Source: Yoonia sp. GPGPB17
Lineage (GTDB): Bacteria > Pseudomonadota > Alphaproteobacteria > Rhodobacterales > Rhodobacteraceae
Direction of reading: 5' to 3'
DNA: 64,000 bases
NCBI RefSeq assembly: GCF_037892195.1
Contig: NZ_JATACI010000002.1
Coordinates: 1,550,001 to 1,614,000, forward strand
Shown piece after piece: positions 33,392-42,933 of this stretch. Below the pieces are notes generated by a model. That model ran no database searches, had not been told where the DNA came from, and was given only the letters and a program-made list of their open reading frames with translations. The translations under genes and the position numbers were made by a program. The first letter of the stretch is position 1; each line of letters opens with the position of its first letter.

Positions 33392-34440
33392 CCGGCCACA
33401 CCTGTCAGATCAGCGATGATACGGAACCGTTCAAGCCCCTGACTGTTATCGCGCGTCACCGGCGAGCCGAAACGAATTTCAGTCAGTTGTGGCAGACTGG
33501 CCAGAACGGCCGTGATCTCTGCTGCCGATGGGGCAAAGCCGACCAATGTCACCGTATCATCAGAAACAATCATCTGATCCAGCCAGACCCCATCGGGCAA
33601 AAGCGCGCTCAGCGTGCCGACCATTGCCAGTTTATCTGTGGCCTGCGCCAATGAGTTATCAAGACGACGTATTTCAGCCATCTCTTGAGCTTGCGTCGCC
33701 AGAGCCGCCTGAGCGCCATTCGCATCAGCACGCGATTGTGCAGCTGTCATGGTCAGTGAAACCAGCAAAACAACGGCCGCAACACAGAACGCAGCGGAGC
33801 CCAGCAGCCCCATTTTCAATGGCGAAGGGAGATGTCTTGTACCATAGGCCGGTCGATCGCCATCGTCATGCCCCGCCCAGTCAGGTGTTGCGGCATATGG
33901 CGCGCCTTTTGCTGCACGCCGCACGATGCCGGGGGATAATCCGTGTTTGCGCAGTTTCTCTATGACGTTGATTACCGGGGCACGTAGCATCACAGCAGCG
34001 CGTGCCCGCCAGGCCCCGTCTTTTTGTTCTTCCGCAACCCAGAAAGAAAAACAGGCATCTTCTTGAAACGGCGCCCGGTAGCGAATTTCATTCTCGATGA
34101 TCCGCCGCATTTCAGGCAAAAGCGCGTCCGGCAGGCTGAATGACAGATCAATGCAACTGTCATCAGCAAAAACCAGATCAAGTGTGAGGTTGCCTGCTGT
34201 TTGTGCCAGCCGGGCAAGGGCTGCGTCATCAAAAACCGTCGCTTCGCGTGAGCCACCCTGACGCAGCTGCACATCATCTTCGCTGAAGACGACAAAATGC
34301 TCTGACATCGGACGCGCGTTCACGTCAGGTCCAGACAATTCTGCCGTGCCCTGCAATGCAAGGTTGCTTAGTCTATTCAGTCGGCGCCTGCGCGGAACGG
34401 ATGATTTGTTCGCCGCAGGCGCGTCGTCAGCTTTACTCAC
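33388..34440 (-). CDS. gspL: Type II secretion protein GspL-like with PilN domain
   Basis: A 350-residue protein. The N-terminal 200 residues form the cytoplasmic actin-like domain (EHFVVFSEDDVQLRQGG, LVFADDSCIDLSFSLPDALL, IIENEIRYRAPFQED); a membrane helix follows at about 212-235 (GLLGSAAFCVAAVVLLVSL), then a coiled coil and a PilN-like periplasmic part (LLPDGVWLDQMIVSDDTVTL). GspL binds the ATPase GspE, encoded divergently at 38785. It is the first gene of the minus-strand secretion operon; the DUF1501 gene ends 32 bp upstream on the same strand and may share its transcript. Confidence 0.82.
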   Translation of the reverse strand: MSKADDAPAANKSSVPRRRRLNRLSNLALQGTAELSGPDVNARPMSEHFVVFSEDDVQLRQGGSREATVFDDAALARLAQTAGNLTLDLVFADDSCIDLSFSLPDALLPEMRRIIENEIRYRAPFQEDACFSFWVAEEQKDGAWRARAAVMLRAPVINVIEKLRKHGLSPGIVRRAAKGAPYAATPDWAGHDDGDRPAYGTRHLPSPLKMGLLGSAAFCVAAVVLLVSLTMTAAQSRADANGAQAALATQAQEMAEIRRLDNSLAQATDKLAMVGTLSALLPDGVWLDQMIVSDDTVTLVGFAPSAAEITAVLASLPQLTEIRFGSPVTRDNSQGLERFRIIADLTGVAG

Positions 34441-34472
34441 GTCTGCGCATACCCTGCCGTCAATATTGGCGA

Positions 34473-35831
34473 TCAGGCCATGCTACGGGTGAACAGCCCA
34501 AGATCATCAAAACTATGGCCCGGGAAAACAGTTGATACAAGACCGGGATCCATCAACATATGTCGCACCATGATTTCACCAATGATATCCCGATAGCTGG
34601 TGATACGTGGCAGGTAGTTCTCGGTGAATGCACTGTCGTCGATCGTGGCGACATCATCAGCAACAACCTGTCGTGTGGGTCCGCCAAAGGCAAACCAAGC
34701 ACCGCCGATGCCGTGATCGGTACCGACGCTACCGTTTTGCTTCTTGGTCCGGCCAAATTCACTGCCAACCAGAACAACGACATCACCCCGCAGTTCAGGC
34801 CCCAGATCATCCCAGAACATCTTGAGGTCACGGGCTCCTTCGGCCATGCGGGCGTTGTAGCGCTTATTGGGGTCGGTGAACGGGTTCACCGTATTCTCGA
34901 TATCGATCTGATCGCGGTGCGTGTCCCAACCGATGTTCCAGTCGATAGCCGCCATCTCAAGCGGCAAATCATGTTTAACCAGCTGCGCGCAGAGCTTTAG
35001 GCCGCGACCAAGCGAGCTGTTCGAATATGCGGGCGCATTGGGATCCATGCTATAAGCGTCAGCCGCCGCGGCGACATCCTGAATAGACTCCAACAGCACC
35101 AGTTGGTTGTCCTTGATGTTGCCTTCCGCCGCAGACAAATCGACATCATGCGATGCAATCTCTTCCATGATTGATGTCATGCGGAAATCGTCACACCCAT
35201 CACCGCAATCAAAGTTATCAAGATCCCGGTTGGAGATGTCATATGCCCCGCTTTGGACAATTGCGGGGACCTTAATTTCCCCGCGAATTTCGGTGCTGAT
35301 TGAGGTCTTACCAGCGACCAAACCACGCAAAGGATGCTGCTGCGCGCGCGGCACCTCTTTCATAAAGCGGTTCATATAGCCATCAATGACGTTGTTGCGC
35401 GCGCCGGTTCCAATCCAGCGCTGGTTGTCAAAGTGCGAGCGACCACTGCCTTCAAAGGACGTGGAAGGCGCAAGCATCATATTGCCGCTGTCCCAAATGT
35501 CCTGCAATGCAGCGAGGTTCGGGTTCATGCCACGGATACCTGTGCTTTGACGATCAGCCGCCGCCGCTGACCCCAGGCTGAGTGCACGATCACCATCCAT
35601 TGACCCGTCAGGAGGCCTGATCCACAAATCTTGGCGATAAGCTTCATAGGCCGGATCATTGTACAGCGGGAAAAGATGCAAACCATCGGCCCCGCCACGC
35701 TGAAAGACCTTGATGAAGGTCTTGGTCCGCCCACTGCCATCCTGCGCGAAGGAAAACTGCGGTGCACCCGCCACCCCGGCAACAGCCGCAGCGGAGGCAA
35801 GTGATTTCATAAAGTCTCGACGCGTCGCCAT
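34473..35831 (-). CDS. DUF1501 domain protein with Tat signal
   Basis: A 452-residue protein with a twin-arginine leader (TRRDFMKSLASAAAVAGVAG, ending near SFA at residue 29), so it is exported folded. The mature part has KVFQRGGADGLHLFPLYNDP, GRSHFDNQRWIGTGARN and VVVLVGSEFGRTKKQNGS, then GTDHGIGGAWFAFGG, motifs of the DUF1501 family related to alkaline-phosphatase/sulfatase folds. The gene follows the DUF1800 gene with a 32-bp gap; these two families are typically paired. Being inside the type II secretion locus makes them candidate secreted or surface cargo. Enzymatic activity is unknown. Confidence 0.85.
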   Translation of the reverse strand: MATRRDFMKSLASAAAVAGVAGAPQFSFAQDGSGRTKTFIKVFQRGGADGLHLFPLYNDPAYEAYRQDLWIRPPDGSMDGDRALSLGSAAAADRQSTGIRGMNPNLAALQDIWDSGNMMLAPSTSFEGSGRSHFDNQRWIGTGARNNVIDGYMNRFMKEVPRAQQHPLRGLVAGKTSISTEIRGEIKVPAIVQSGAYDISNRDLDNFDCGDGCDDFRMTSIMEEIASHDVDLSAAEGNIKDNQLVLLESIQDVAAAADAYSMDPNAPAYSNSSLGRGLKLCAQLVKHDLPLEMAAIDWNIGWDTHRDQIDIENTVNPFTDPNKRYNARMAEGARDLKMFWDDLGPELRGDVVVLVGSEFGRTKKQNGSVGTDHGIGGAWFAFGGPTRQVVADDVATIDDSAFTENYLPRITSYRDIIGEIMVRHMLMDPGLVSTVFPGHSFDDLGLFTRSMA

Positions 35832-35863
35832 ATTGAATGCTCCGTTTGTAGTCTGCGTAGCTG

Positions 35864-38491
35864 TTACTGAAGTTGGAAACTTGGTGTTGCCATAATTGTG
35901 GCCAGCGCCCGTCTGACTGAGCGTGTTTCATCGCCTTCTTGATCCAGTGGATGGAAACCATCGGTGCCATTGAGCACCATAACCACCTTATCAAACTCTT
36001 GCTGAGTAAAACGATCGCCAGTCGAAACTGTCAGCAGGTAACCTGCGACCTCTTCTGCGGTTTCAAGGCCCGCATCCAGCGCATCCTGCAACAAGTCAAT
36101 GCCGTATCTGTCAGGATTTTCAACAATCGTTCTCATGCGGTCATAGGTGGCGACCATCTTAGCAGAACTGACCCAAGCAGAGCCGACTTCGGGCAACCCA
36201 GTCGGCGCAGGGAAGAATAGCGGCACATAGCCCGCATCCGCATACATTTCACGGAACCGGCGGTAGAATGTGTTCTCTTCACCAGAAACGGGGCGGGCAC
36301 CGAAAGCACGGATGAAAGAAGCCGCAAATTCAAACGGGTTCTTCACCTTGGTGCGCTGATACTCGACCGTCGTAATATAGCTGGGGTCCAGCAGGATCGC
36401 TTCCAGCATCGGAACAACCTCGCCGCCTGATGTCTCCCAGGCAGCCGCACATGCTGCGACCAGATTGGCGGGCGCCTGATCGGCCACAAGAAGCTGGACA
36501 ATTTTGCCGCAGACATAGTTGCGGGTGCTTGGGTGCTGCGCCAGCATCCCGATCAATTCCACACCTTCTTGCTCACCATCGGCACCGGCGCGACCGACAA
36601 TCGTCGTGTTCAGGAAGTTTACCGAAAGTGTCTTATCGCTTGTATCATGACGATCAGGGCGGAACTCAAACTCATAGATGCGTAGATCCTCAGACCCTTC
36701 ATTGACCCAACGATAGTGCCAACCGGTGAAAATCTTGGCGACTTCAATGATGTCTTCTTCGGTATACCCGCCGCCCACGCCAAGCGTAGAGAGTTCAAGT
36801 ACTTCGCGGGCATAGTTTTCATTCAGACCATTTACGCGATTGGCATCATTGTCCAGGTATTGCGACATCAGCGGGCTGCGTGCACTGTACATCAGCATAT
36901 CTTCGAAATTGCCCAACGCATTCGCGCGGAAGAATTCGCGGTCTGTCAGGTTTTGTCGGACAATCGACGTGCCCTTGGTGATCGCATGGAAGTGATTGGC
37001 CCAGAACCGGCCCATGACTTCTTGCAACTGACGCTCACTAAACGCAGCATGGGCCAGATCATAGTCCATGAGTGAATTCATAAGATTGTTGGTGCCTGAG
37101 AAATCCAGCAACTGGTTGGGCTGTGTAGCGGTGAATGCACTGTCGTTGATTGATCCCGGATCCAACTGTTCGCGCACGAAATTCTCAAAACCTATCGCAC
37201 TGACCCTTGCATAGAGCTCTGGCGTTGGACCGAAGGTCAGGCGGCTCAACGCCTGCCCCACACCATCCTGAACCGGCACGCCGGTTACAGTGTAGCTGAC
37301 CGGTTCGCTGGCGACCTCCGCGTTTGAGCTAAGCTGCCCAACCAGGGTCACTGTCACTTCGGATGCGCCGCTGAAATCTTCGGGGAACATACGGATCGCA
37401 AATTGCCCGGTCTCTGCGCCTACTGCGACAGTGGTATCGGTCGGGCGCGGTGGATCAAATGTCACAGCTACCTGATCAAAGACAGTATCTGTCATAACGG
37501 CACCAAAAAGCGTCGTGCCTGTGTTTGGCACCAAGCCCTCCGCGTCGCCCGCCGCTGTCAGTTGAATAATCTCTGTTGGCTCCACCGCTGGCGGCGTAAG
37601 CGGCGTGACCGTTGCTGTCATCGGCGGAGGAGCTGGCGCTACAGGGGTCGGCGTTGGTGCAGTGGGCGTCGGAGGTGTCGGTGTTGTCGGCGTGTTTACC
37701 CCGCCGCCGCCACCACTGCCTCCGCCGGGAACAGATGGAACGCTGACGGTCTGACCACCGGATGAAGACCCACCCGATACCGAGCCACCGCCGCTTTGGG
37801 TCGTTGTCGAAGCACCATTCATGGATGCAGGTGTCGCCATCGCCATACCAGAAGACTGCATGCCCATCTCGGCCGAAGCCATTTGTACGCTTTCCCCGGC
37901 TTCGGCTGCCGCGCTGCGGGCGCCACCGGATGATCCGCCGCCAATCGCAAATGGTGTGAATGGCGCAGAGCTGGAGGCAATCGCAGGCGCAGAACCGGAC
38001 CCGCCGACAGCCGATGCAGGCAGACCAGCGCGCGCTGTCAATATCTCTGCCGCCTCAAGATCATCAAGTTCGGTTGTCTGCGCAAAGAGCGGTTCTGGTG
38101 CCTGCCCTGCCAAGTTCAACGTCACATGCGCAATGTTGATGTTTTCTTCCGAAACACCCGTAATTGTAAGGGCATGGGCCCCTGCCTCAAGCGAGACGAA
38201 GGCCGTGATATCCTCACCCACATCATCAATCCGAGATCCGGTCGCATCAATCAGCATGTCACCATTGATGCGCAGTTGCAGGCCGCTGTTGGCAGGCGCA
38301 CGGAAAGTGTACATGCCGGACGTCTGCAACACGAGTTTGCGCAAAATCTCTTGGGGCTGTTCAGCTTCTGCGATCAGGTCTGTAAAAGATACCGACGAAG
38401 GTGTTGTCTCGGCCTGACCCAAGGCAGGCGTGGCAAGTCCGACAGTCATAGCAGCCAGCAATGGCCAGCTGAGATTTTTGAGATTGTTCAC
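35864..38491 (-). CDS. DUF1800 domain protein with PA14-like N-terminus and Gly/Ser/Pro-rich linker
   Basis: About 875 residues from GTG 38491, which gives a proper Sec signal (NNLKNLSWPLLAAMTVGLAT, cut after ALGQA); a longer frame to ATG 38569 would bury that signal. A beta-sandwich follows (GMYTFRAPANSGLQLRINGD, LEAGAHALTITGV; PA14-like), then a Gly/Ser and Pro/Thr-rich linker, a beta domain, and the DUF1800 part from about residue 400 on (LSRLTFGPTPELYARV, ANHFHAITKG, NENYAREVLELSTLGVGGGYTEEDI, VAKIFTGWHYRW). Composition suggests an extracellular, flexible protein. It is next to DUF1501 and opposite gspE, so it may be the main substrate of this secretion system. Start codon uncertain. Confidence 0.8.
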   Translation of the reverse strand: MNNLKNLSWPLLAAMTVGLATPALGQAETTPSSVSFTDLIAEAEQPQEILRKLVLQTSGMYTFRAPANSGLQLRINGDMLIDATGSRIDDVGEDITAFVSLEAGAHALTITGVSEENINIAHVTLNLAGQAPEPLFAQTTELDDLEAAEILTARAGLPASAVGGSGSAPAIASSSAPFTPFAIGGGSSGGARSAAAEAGESVQMASAEMGMQSSGMAMATPASMNGASTTTQSGGGSVSGGSSSGGQTVSVPSVPGGGSGGGGGVNTPTTPTPPTPTAPTPTPVAPAPPPMTATVTPLTPPAVEPTEIIQLTAAGDAEGLVPNTGTTLFGAVMTDTVFDQVAVTFDPPRPTDTTVAVGAETGQFAIRMFPEDFSGASEVTVTLVGQLSSNAEVASEPVSYTVTGVPVQDGVGQALSRLTFGPTPELYARVSAIGFENFVREQLDPGSINDSAFTATQPNQLLDFSGTNNLMNSLMDYDLAHAAFSERQLQEVMGRFWANHFHAITKGTSIVRQNLTDREFFRANALGNFEDMLMYSARSPLMSQYLDNDANRVNGLNENYAREVLELSTLGVGGGYTEEDIIEVAKIFTGWHYRWVNEGSEDLRIYEFEFRPDRHDTSDKTLSVNFLNTTIVGRAGADGEQEGVELIGMLAQHPSTRNYVCGKIVQLLVADQAPANLVAACAAAWETSGGEVVPMLEAILLDPSYITTVEYQRTKVKNPFEFAASFIRAFGARPVSGEENTFYRRFREMYADAGYVPLFFPAPTGLPEVGSAWVSSAKMVATYDRMRTIVENPDRYGIDLLQDALDAGLETAEEVAGYLLTVSTGDRFTQQEFDKVVMVLNGTDGFHPLDQEGDETRSVRRALATIMATPSFQLQ

Positions 38492-38784
38492 AACGTCCCC
38501 CGTAGGTTTTTTTGGTAGCAGTGCGTTTGTTTTTGCATTGAGATATTGGCTATTGAGCAATTGTGGCAAAATCTAGATGCTGCACTGCCGAAGTAAGCGA
38601 GAATCTGCTTGTTTTTAGGTATTTAAGCATCGGTTAGGCTGAAAACTGTGAAAATCTCTAAACGACAACATGCTTTTGCCTCATTTACAGGCAAAGACTT
38701 TATACTGGTTTTCGGACATTGGTTTGATGGCCTCTGTGTTGGTAGAAATTGCGGAATTTCAAGAAAGAAAGTGCTGGGTCCCCA

Positions 38785-40497
38785 ATGGCAAGAGTGATGA
38801 CTGTCCACCTGGATGACATTGAAATTCCTGCACGTTTTCTCCATGATGGCACATTGAGTCACGCCGATGTGTTGCGCGTCCGGCAAGTCAGCAGCACTAC
38901 CGGTCAGCCAGTTCGTGTCGTGCTTGATCGGCTGGGGATTGTACCCCAAAGCACCTGGGCAGAAGCCGTTGCTCAGGATCACGACCTGCCATTGCTGTCG
39001 CTCGACGATTTTCCGCTGAGATTGCCACAAGATAGCCGCCTTTCGCTCGATTACATGAAACAAAACAGTATTGCACTCCTGACTGTTGATGAAACAGAAC
39101 CGCCAAAAGTCGCGATTGCGAATCCCATGGCGGCGCAAGTCCGGCGCGCACTCAAGATGACTTTCGGTGCAGAGATTGACTATGCCGTCGCCACTGATCG
39201 CGATATCGACGCAGCATTGGCCCGCAGTGCCGCCGCAGCCGACGATGAGCAAAAGACCGCAACAGCAACAGAAACCTTGCTGACTGTCACCGAGGACGGT
39301 GACGATACAGACCGGCTGCTTGAGTTAGCCAACAACGCGCCAACTGTGCGATACATCGACGGGTTGCTGGCGAAAGCGGTGGAAAGCAAGGCCACCGATA
39401 TTCATGTGGAGATGCTTGAAAAAACCCCCCGCGTGCGTTTACGGATCGACGGTATTCTGGTGCCCGCGAACCCCATCGAACGGCATCTTTATGATGGTGT
39501 CGTCTCACGTCTGAAAATTCTCGCGGGTATGGACATCAGCGAACGCCGCTTGCCGCAGGACGGGCGCATTCGCCAGCAGACCGCGGGGCGGTCTATTGAT
39601 ATCCGGGTGGCAAGTATGCCGACGGTCCATGGCGAAACGCTGGTACTGCGCTTGCTGGACAACAGCAAAACCCTCGCTGCTCTTGATCGGCTTGCGATGC
39701 CGGACCTTGCCTTTGGCCGCATGAAAGATGCGCTTAGCCAACCTAATGGGTTGATCCTTGTAACCGGGCCGACGGGTAGCGGGAAAACCACAACGCTGCA
39801 TGCGTCGCTGGCGCAGATCAACGACAGCGGGCGCAAGATCATTACTATTGAAAACCCGGTGGAAATTCAGACACCCGGATTGATTCAGATCGACGTGAAC
39901 CCAGATCTGGGATGGACCTTTGCGAGCGCATTGCGCTCGGTCCTGCGTCATGACCCTGATGTGCTTATGGTTGGTGAAATCCGTGATGCGGAAACAGCAG
40001 AACTGGCGGTACGTGCCGCACTGACCGGGCACCTGGTCCTGTCTACACTGCACACCAACCGCGCATCCGAGGCGGTCTTGCGTCTGGGCGATATGGGCGT
40101 GCCTGACTATATGTTGCAATCGGTGCTGCGACTTGTGGGCGCACAACGTTTGATCAGAACGCTTTGCAGCAATTGTGCGGAACCTGTCGCGCTGCATGAA
40201 AATGATAAATACATGACTTTGGCGCAGAGCTTTTATGATGCCGATCCGACCCTTGGGCCCCCTGACAGTTGGCAGCCGAAAATGGCCGTAGGATGCAGCC
40301 TTTGCAACAACACCGGATATGTCGGTCGCAAGGCATTGTTCGAGATGCTGACCCCGGAAGAGGCCATGGCGCCTGCGGATCAATCCAGGGCACAACAACG
40401 GACCATGGGGTTAGAAGGCGTTGGGCATTTTGCCCGTGGTGAAACAACACTGAACGAGCTGGTGCGCGTCTTTGGCGCGGGCGCGTTCTGGATCTGA
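38785..40497 (+). CDS. gspE: Type II secretion ATPase GspE
   Basis: A 570-residue ATPase from ATG 38785 (MARVMTVHLDDIEIPARFLH); a TTG at 38749 is possible. The N-terminal MshEN-like domain (residues 1-150) binds GspL; the catalytic part has DIHVEMLEKTPRVRLRIDG, Walker A GPTGSGKTTTLHASL, Asp box and Walker B region (DPDVLMVGEIRDAETAELAV), the His box HLVLSTLHTNRASEA, and the zinc tetracysteine pair CSNCAEP and CSLCNNTGYVGR. It powers pseudopilus assembly from the cytoplasm. It begins the plus-strand gspE-F-G-H-I-J-K-O operon. Confidence 0.94.
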   Translation: MARVMTVHLDDIEIPARFLHDGTLSHADVLRVRQVSSTTGQPVRVVLDRLGIVPQSTWAEAVAQDHDLPLLSLDDFPLRLPQDSRLSLDYMKQNSIALLTVDETEPPKVAIANPMAAQVRRALKMTFGAEIDYAVATDRDIDAALARSAAAADDEQKTATATETLLTVTEDGDDTDRLLELANNAPTVRYIDGLLAKAVESKATDIHVEMLEKTPRVRLRIDGILVPANPIERHLYDGVVSRLKILAGMDISERRLPQDGRIRQQTAGRSIDIRVASMPTVHGETLVLRLLDNSKTLAALDRLAMPDLAFGRMKDALSQPNGLILVTGPTGSGKTTTLHASLAQINDSGRKIITIENPVEIQTPGLIQIDVNPDLGWTFASALRSVLRHDPDVLMVGEIRDAETAELAVRAALTGHLVLSTLHTNRASEAVLRLGDMGVPDYMLQSVLRLVGAQRLIRTLCSNCAEPVALHENDKYMTLAQSFYDADPTLGPPDSWQPKMAVGCSLCNNTGYVGRKALFEMLTPEEAMAPADQSRAQQRTMGLEGVGHFARGETTLNELVRVFGAGAFWI

Positions 40498-40501
40498 TCC
40501 G

Positions 40502-41737
40502 ATGGCAGAGCCAGCATTGCGCACCGAACGGTCCTTTGACTACACCGCCCGCACCGCAGGCGGAGACCGCAAAAAAGGGCGTGTGAGCGCGCGCGACAGT
40601 GCGCATGCCACCCAAAAGCTGCGCCTTGAGGGGCTCTATCCAATTGACATCAAGGCGGCCCAAAAAACGCCTGCCAACACAGCCAAAGCAGTGACAAACC
40701 TGCGTAAACTGACACAGCGCCAACAAGCTGATCTGATCGCCCGGCTTGCAAAGCTGACCGGCAGCCAGATCACGCTGGATCGTGCGTTGTCGATCATCGC
40801 TGAAGGTAAGGATGGCGTGCTGCCTGTGGCCGCCTCAAAGTTACGGGTTCATATTCGCGAGGGTGGTGGTCTTGTCGATGGGCTTGTCACCCATCTGGGC
40901 ATCAAAGATGCAGCAACGCTGGCTTTGGTGCGCGGTGCCGAGGTATCAGGCGACCTGCCTCAGGCGCTCCGTACAGCAGCAGATATTTTGCAACAACGTT
41001 TGATGTTGGTCAGGCGCATTGGTGTTGGTCTGCTCTATCCTGGGCTTTTGCTACTGGTGGCGCTGATCTCAATCGGGTTGATCATGATCGCCGTGATCCC
41101 CCAATTCCGCCCGCTGGTTGAGGGCCGTATGGAGATGGTGCCGGTGTTGGGGCGGGCGATCTTTGGCATCTCCGCCAGTTTATCGGCAGTATGGCCGGTG
41201 ATCCTGACCGGGTTGATTGTGGTGACCATTGCATTGTGGTGGCTCCACCGGCAGGGCAAGGCGGTACCGCTGATGGCACGGATCGCAGCGCGCCTGCCGG
41301 TCATCAATCAGGTAATCTGGCGCAATCAAGTGATGATCGTCTTGCACAGCCTTGGCGCGCTTTTGCGCAGGGAGGTCACGCTGAGTGACGCATTGCAGGT
41401 CATCGTGTCATCCACACCGCAGGGGCGGATCAAAACAGCCCTGGCACAGGTGACCGGCGACATTGAAACGGGGCAGCCTTTGTCACGAGCACTGCGCAGT
41501 GCCGATTTCATGTCAGCGGGCGCCATCGAAATGGTCCGCATCGGTGAGGAAACCGGCGATCTGGCCGATATGATCGGCCGCGCCGCCGATGAAATGCGCG
41601 ATGCCGCCGATCGCGATCTTGAACGTTTTCTTGCACTTTTCCAGCCAGCGTTGATTATCTTCGTAGGTCTTCTAGTAGGGGTCAGCCTTTATGCGCTTTT
41701 CTCAGCCATTGTTTCTGTCAACGCGATCGCCTTCTAG
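40502..41737 (+). CDS. gspF: Type II secretion inner-membrane platform protein GspF
   Basis: A 411-residue protein from ATG 40502, four bases after the gspE stop. It starts with the FDYTARTAGGDRKKGRVSA strand common to GspF/PilC and has two cytoplasmic T2SSF domains (QADLIARLAKLTGSQITLDR and HSLGALLRREVTLSDALQVI, the latter with GEETGDLADMI) and three membrane segments, around 185-210, 235-255 and near the C-terminus (LIIFVGLLVGVSLYALFSAI). GspF connects the ATPase to the growing pseudopilus. Confidence 0.93.
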   Translation: MAEPALRTERSFDYTARTAGGDRKKGRVSARDSAHATQKLRLEGLYPIDIKAAQKTPANTAKAVTNLRKLTQRQQADLIARLAKLTGSQITLDRALSIIAEGKDGVLPVAASKLRVHIREGGGLVDGLVTHLGIKDAATLALVRGAEVSGDLPQALRTAADILQQRLMLVRRIGVGLLYPGLLLLVALISIGLIMIAVIPQFRPLVEGRMEMVPVLGRAIFGISASLSAVWPVILTGLIVVTIALWWLHRQGKAVPLMARIAARLPVINQVIWRNQVMIVLHSLGALLRREVTLSDALQVIVSSTPQGRIKTALAQVTGDIETGQPLSRALRSADFMSAGAIEMVRIGEETGDLADMIGRAADEMRDAADRDLERFLALFQPALIIFVGLLVGVSLYALFSAIVSVNAIAF

Positions 41738-41766
41738 GGCGACGGTCCGCAAGCGGCGGTTTTTCA

Positions 41767-42144
41767 TTGATCGAAATGCTGGTCGCCGTGGCCATCATTG
41801 GTCTGATCGTGGGCCTGGTAGGGCCAGCAGCGATGCGTCAGTTGCAGTCGTCCCGGGTCAATACGACCGAGGCACAGATTGGACAAATCCGCACCGCAAT
41901 CGACATCTTTACAATCGACACAGGCCGCATCCCATCAGAAGGTGAAGGGCTGCAAGCGCTGGTTACCAACGCCAACGCAGTCCCCGGTTGGAACGGTCCT
42001 TATCTGCGCGACGGCACCTTGCCGATGGACGGGTGGAGCCGCCCTTTCCTGTATGCTGTTGAGAACGGCCAAGTGCGTATCATCTCGCTGGGTGCTGATG
42101 GGCAGGCGGGCGGAACGGGCAATGATGCCGATATCGGCCGGTAA
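41767..42144 (+). CDS. gspG: Major pseudopilin GspG, 5' end unresolved
   Basis: The mature pseudopilin is clear: GGFSLIEMLVAVAIIGLIVG is the prepilin site and hydrophobic helix, followed by IGQIRTAIDIFTIDTGRIPS, then PSEGEGLQAL, the GWNGPYLRDGTLPMDGWS segment and a C-terminal ISLGADGQAGGTGNDADIGR, all typical of GspG with its calcium loop. In this frame the first start codon is TTG 41767, which lies after the cleavage site, and no ATG, GTG or TTG is available for the leader. The neighbouring frame has ATG 41691 followed by a basic leader (TRSPSRATVRKR); one extra base near 41755 would explain the break. So the true start is probably about 41691 and the sequence here may hold an error. Confidence 0.82.
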   Translation: MIEMLVAVAIIGLIVGLVGPAAMRQLQSSRVNTTEAQIGQIRTAIDIFTIDTGRIPSEGEGLQALVTNANAVPGWNGPYLRDGTLPMDGWSRPFLYAVENGQVRIISLGADGQAGGTGNDADIGR

Positions 42145-42544
42145 ACGCCACCACGCCCGCGGGCTGGCTACGGTCGAGGTGCTGGTCGCTGTTGCGATCA
42201 TCGTGCTGATCGGCAGCATCGCAACGCTGACCTTGGGCAGCACCGACCGCCGCGTCGTCGCGCGCGAGACGGCGGACATCAGCCTGTTTCTGCAACAGGC
42301 ACGTATGCGGGCACTCGAGCTGGGACGGCCTGTACAGATTGTCGTCTCGGGCAGCGAAGGCCGCATCGATGCCGGCGGGCAACACCATCAGGTGGCACGC
42401 GGCGTGACACTTACCCCCGACGACGCACGGCTTGTTTTGCAGCCGATAGGTGCTTCGGATGGCCTGAGCATAACAATCACGAAGGACGATGAGAGCGGCA
42501 CGGTGACGCTGGATTGGCTGACCGGACGGGTGGATATCAGATGA
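42122..42544 (+). CDS. gspH: Minor pseudopilin GspH
   Basis: A 140-residue protein, start ATG 42122 or 42125, overlapping the gspG end by 23 bp. The leader is short and basic (MMPISAGKRHHARG), then the cleavage site and helix LATVEVLVAVAIIVLIGSIA. The +5 Glu needed for assembly is present, although the first mature residue is Leu where Phe is usual. The globular part contains ISLFLQQARMRALELGRPVQ and ends in WLTGRVDIR. It belongs to the tip complex with GspI, J and K. Confidence 0.83.
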   Translation: MMPISAGKRHHARGLATVEVLVAVAIIVLIGSIATLTLGSTDRRVVARETADISLFLQQARMRALELGRPVQIVVSGSEGRIDAGGQHHQVARGVTLTPDDARLVLQPIGASDGLSITITKDDESGTVTLDWLTGRVDIR

Positions 42545-42933
42545 AGCGCCGCCGGGCCAAAGGCTTTACGCTGATCGAAACGCTGGTGGCACTGGCGATC
42601 GCGGCGGTGGTGATCAATGGGTTTTACAGCGCCTTGTCAACCGGGACCCTGCTTGAGCGCCGCGCGGATGATCAGGCACGGATGGTACTCGTGGCAACCA
42701 CTGTCATGGATCAGGTGGGTGTGGATGTTCCCCTACGCCCAGGCAATCGGAACGGTCAGTCCGACGGGCTCACATGGCAGTTGGTCATATCAAATGTGCA
42801 GGCTGCAGATATGCAGCTTGGCATGGTCTATGACAATGAACTGACTTTCGTTTCCGTCTCGGTCATGGACCCGACGGGCGTGTCCGCCCCGGTGGTCCTG
42901 CGTGCCATCCGCTATGCTCAGACCCCGCTATGA
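42541..42933 (+). CDS. gspI: Minor pseudopilin GspI
   Basis: A 130-residue protein whose ATG 42541 overlaps the gspH stop (ATGA). The prepilin leader MKRRRAKG is followed by FTLIETLVALAIAAVVINGF, a textbook type IV prepilin-like N-terminus with Glu at +5. The C-terminal part has LVATTVMDQVGVDVPLRPGN and GLTWQLVISNV, as in GspI. It nucleates the pseudopilus tip. Confidence 0.85.
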   Translation: MKRRRAKGFTLIETLVALAIAAVVINGFYSALSTGTLLERRADDQARMVLVATTVMDQVGVDVPLRPGNRNGQSDGLTWQLVISNVQAADMQLGMVYDNELTFVSVSVMDPTGVSAPVVLRAIRYAQTPL

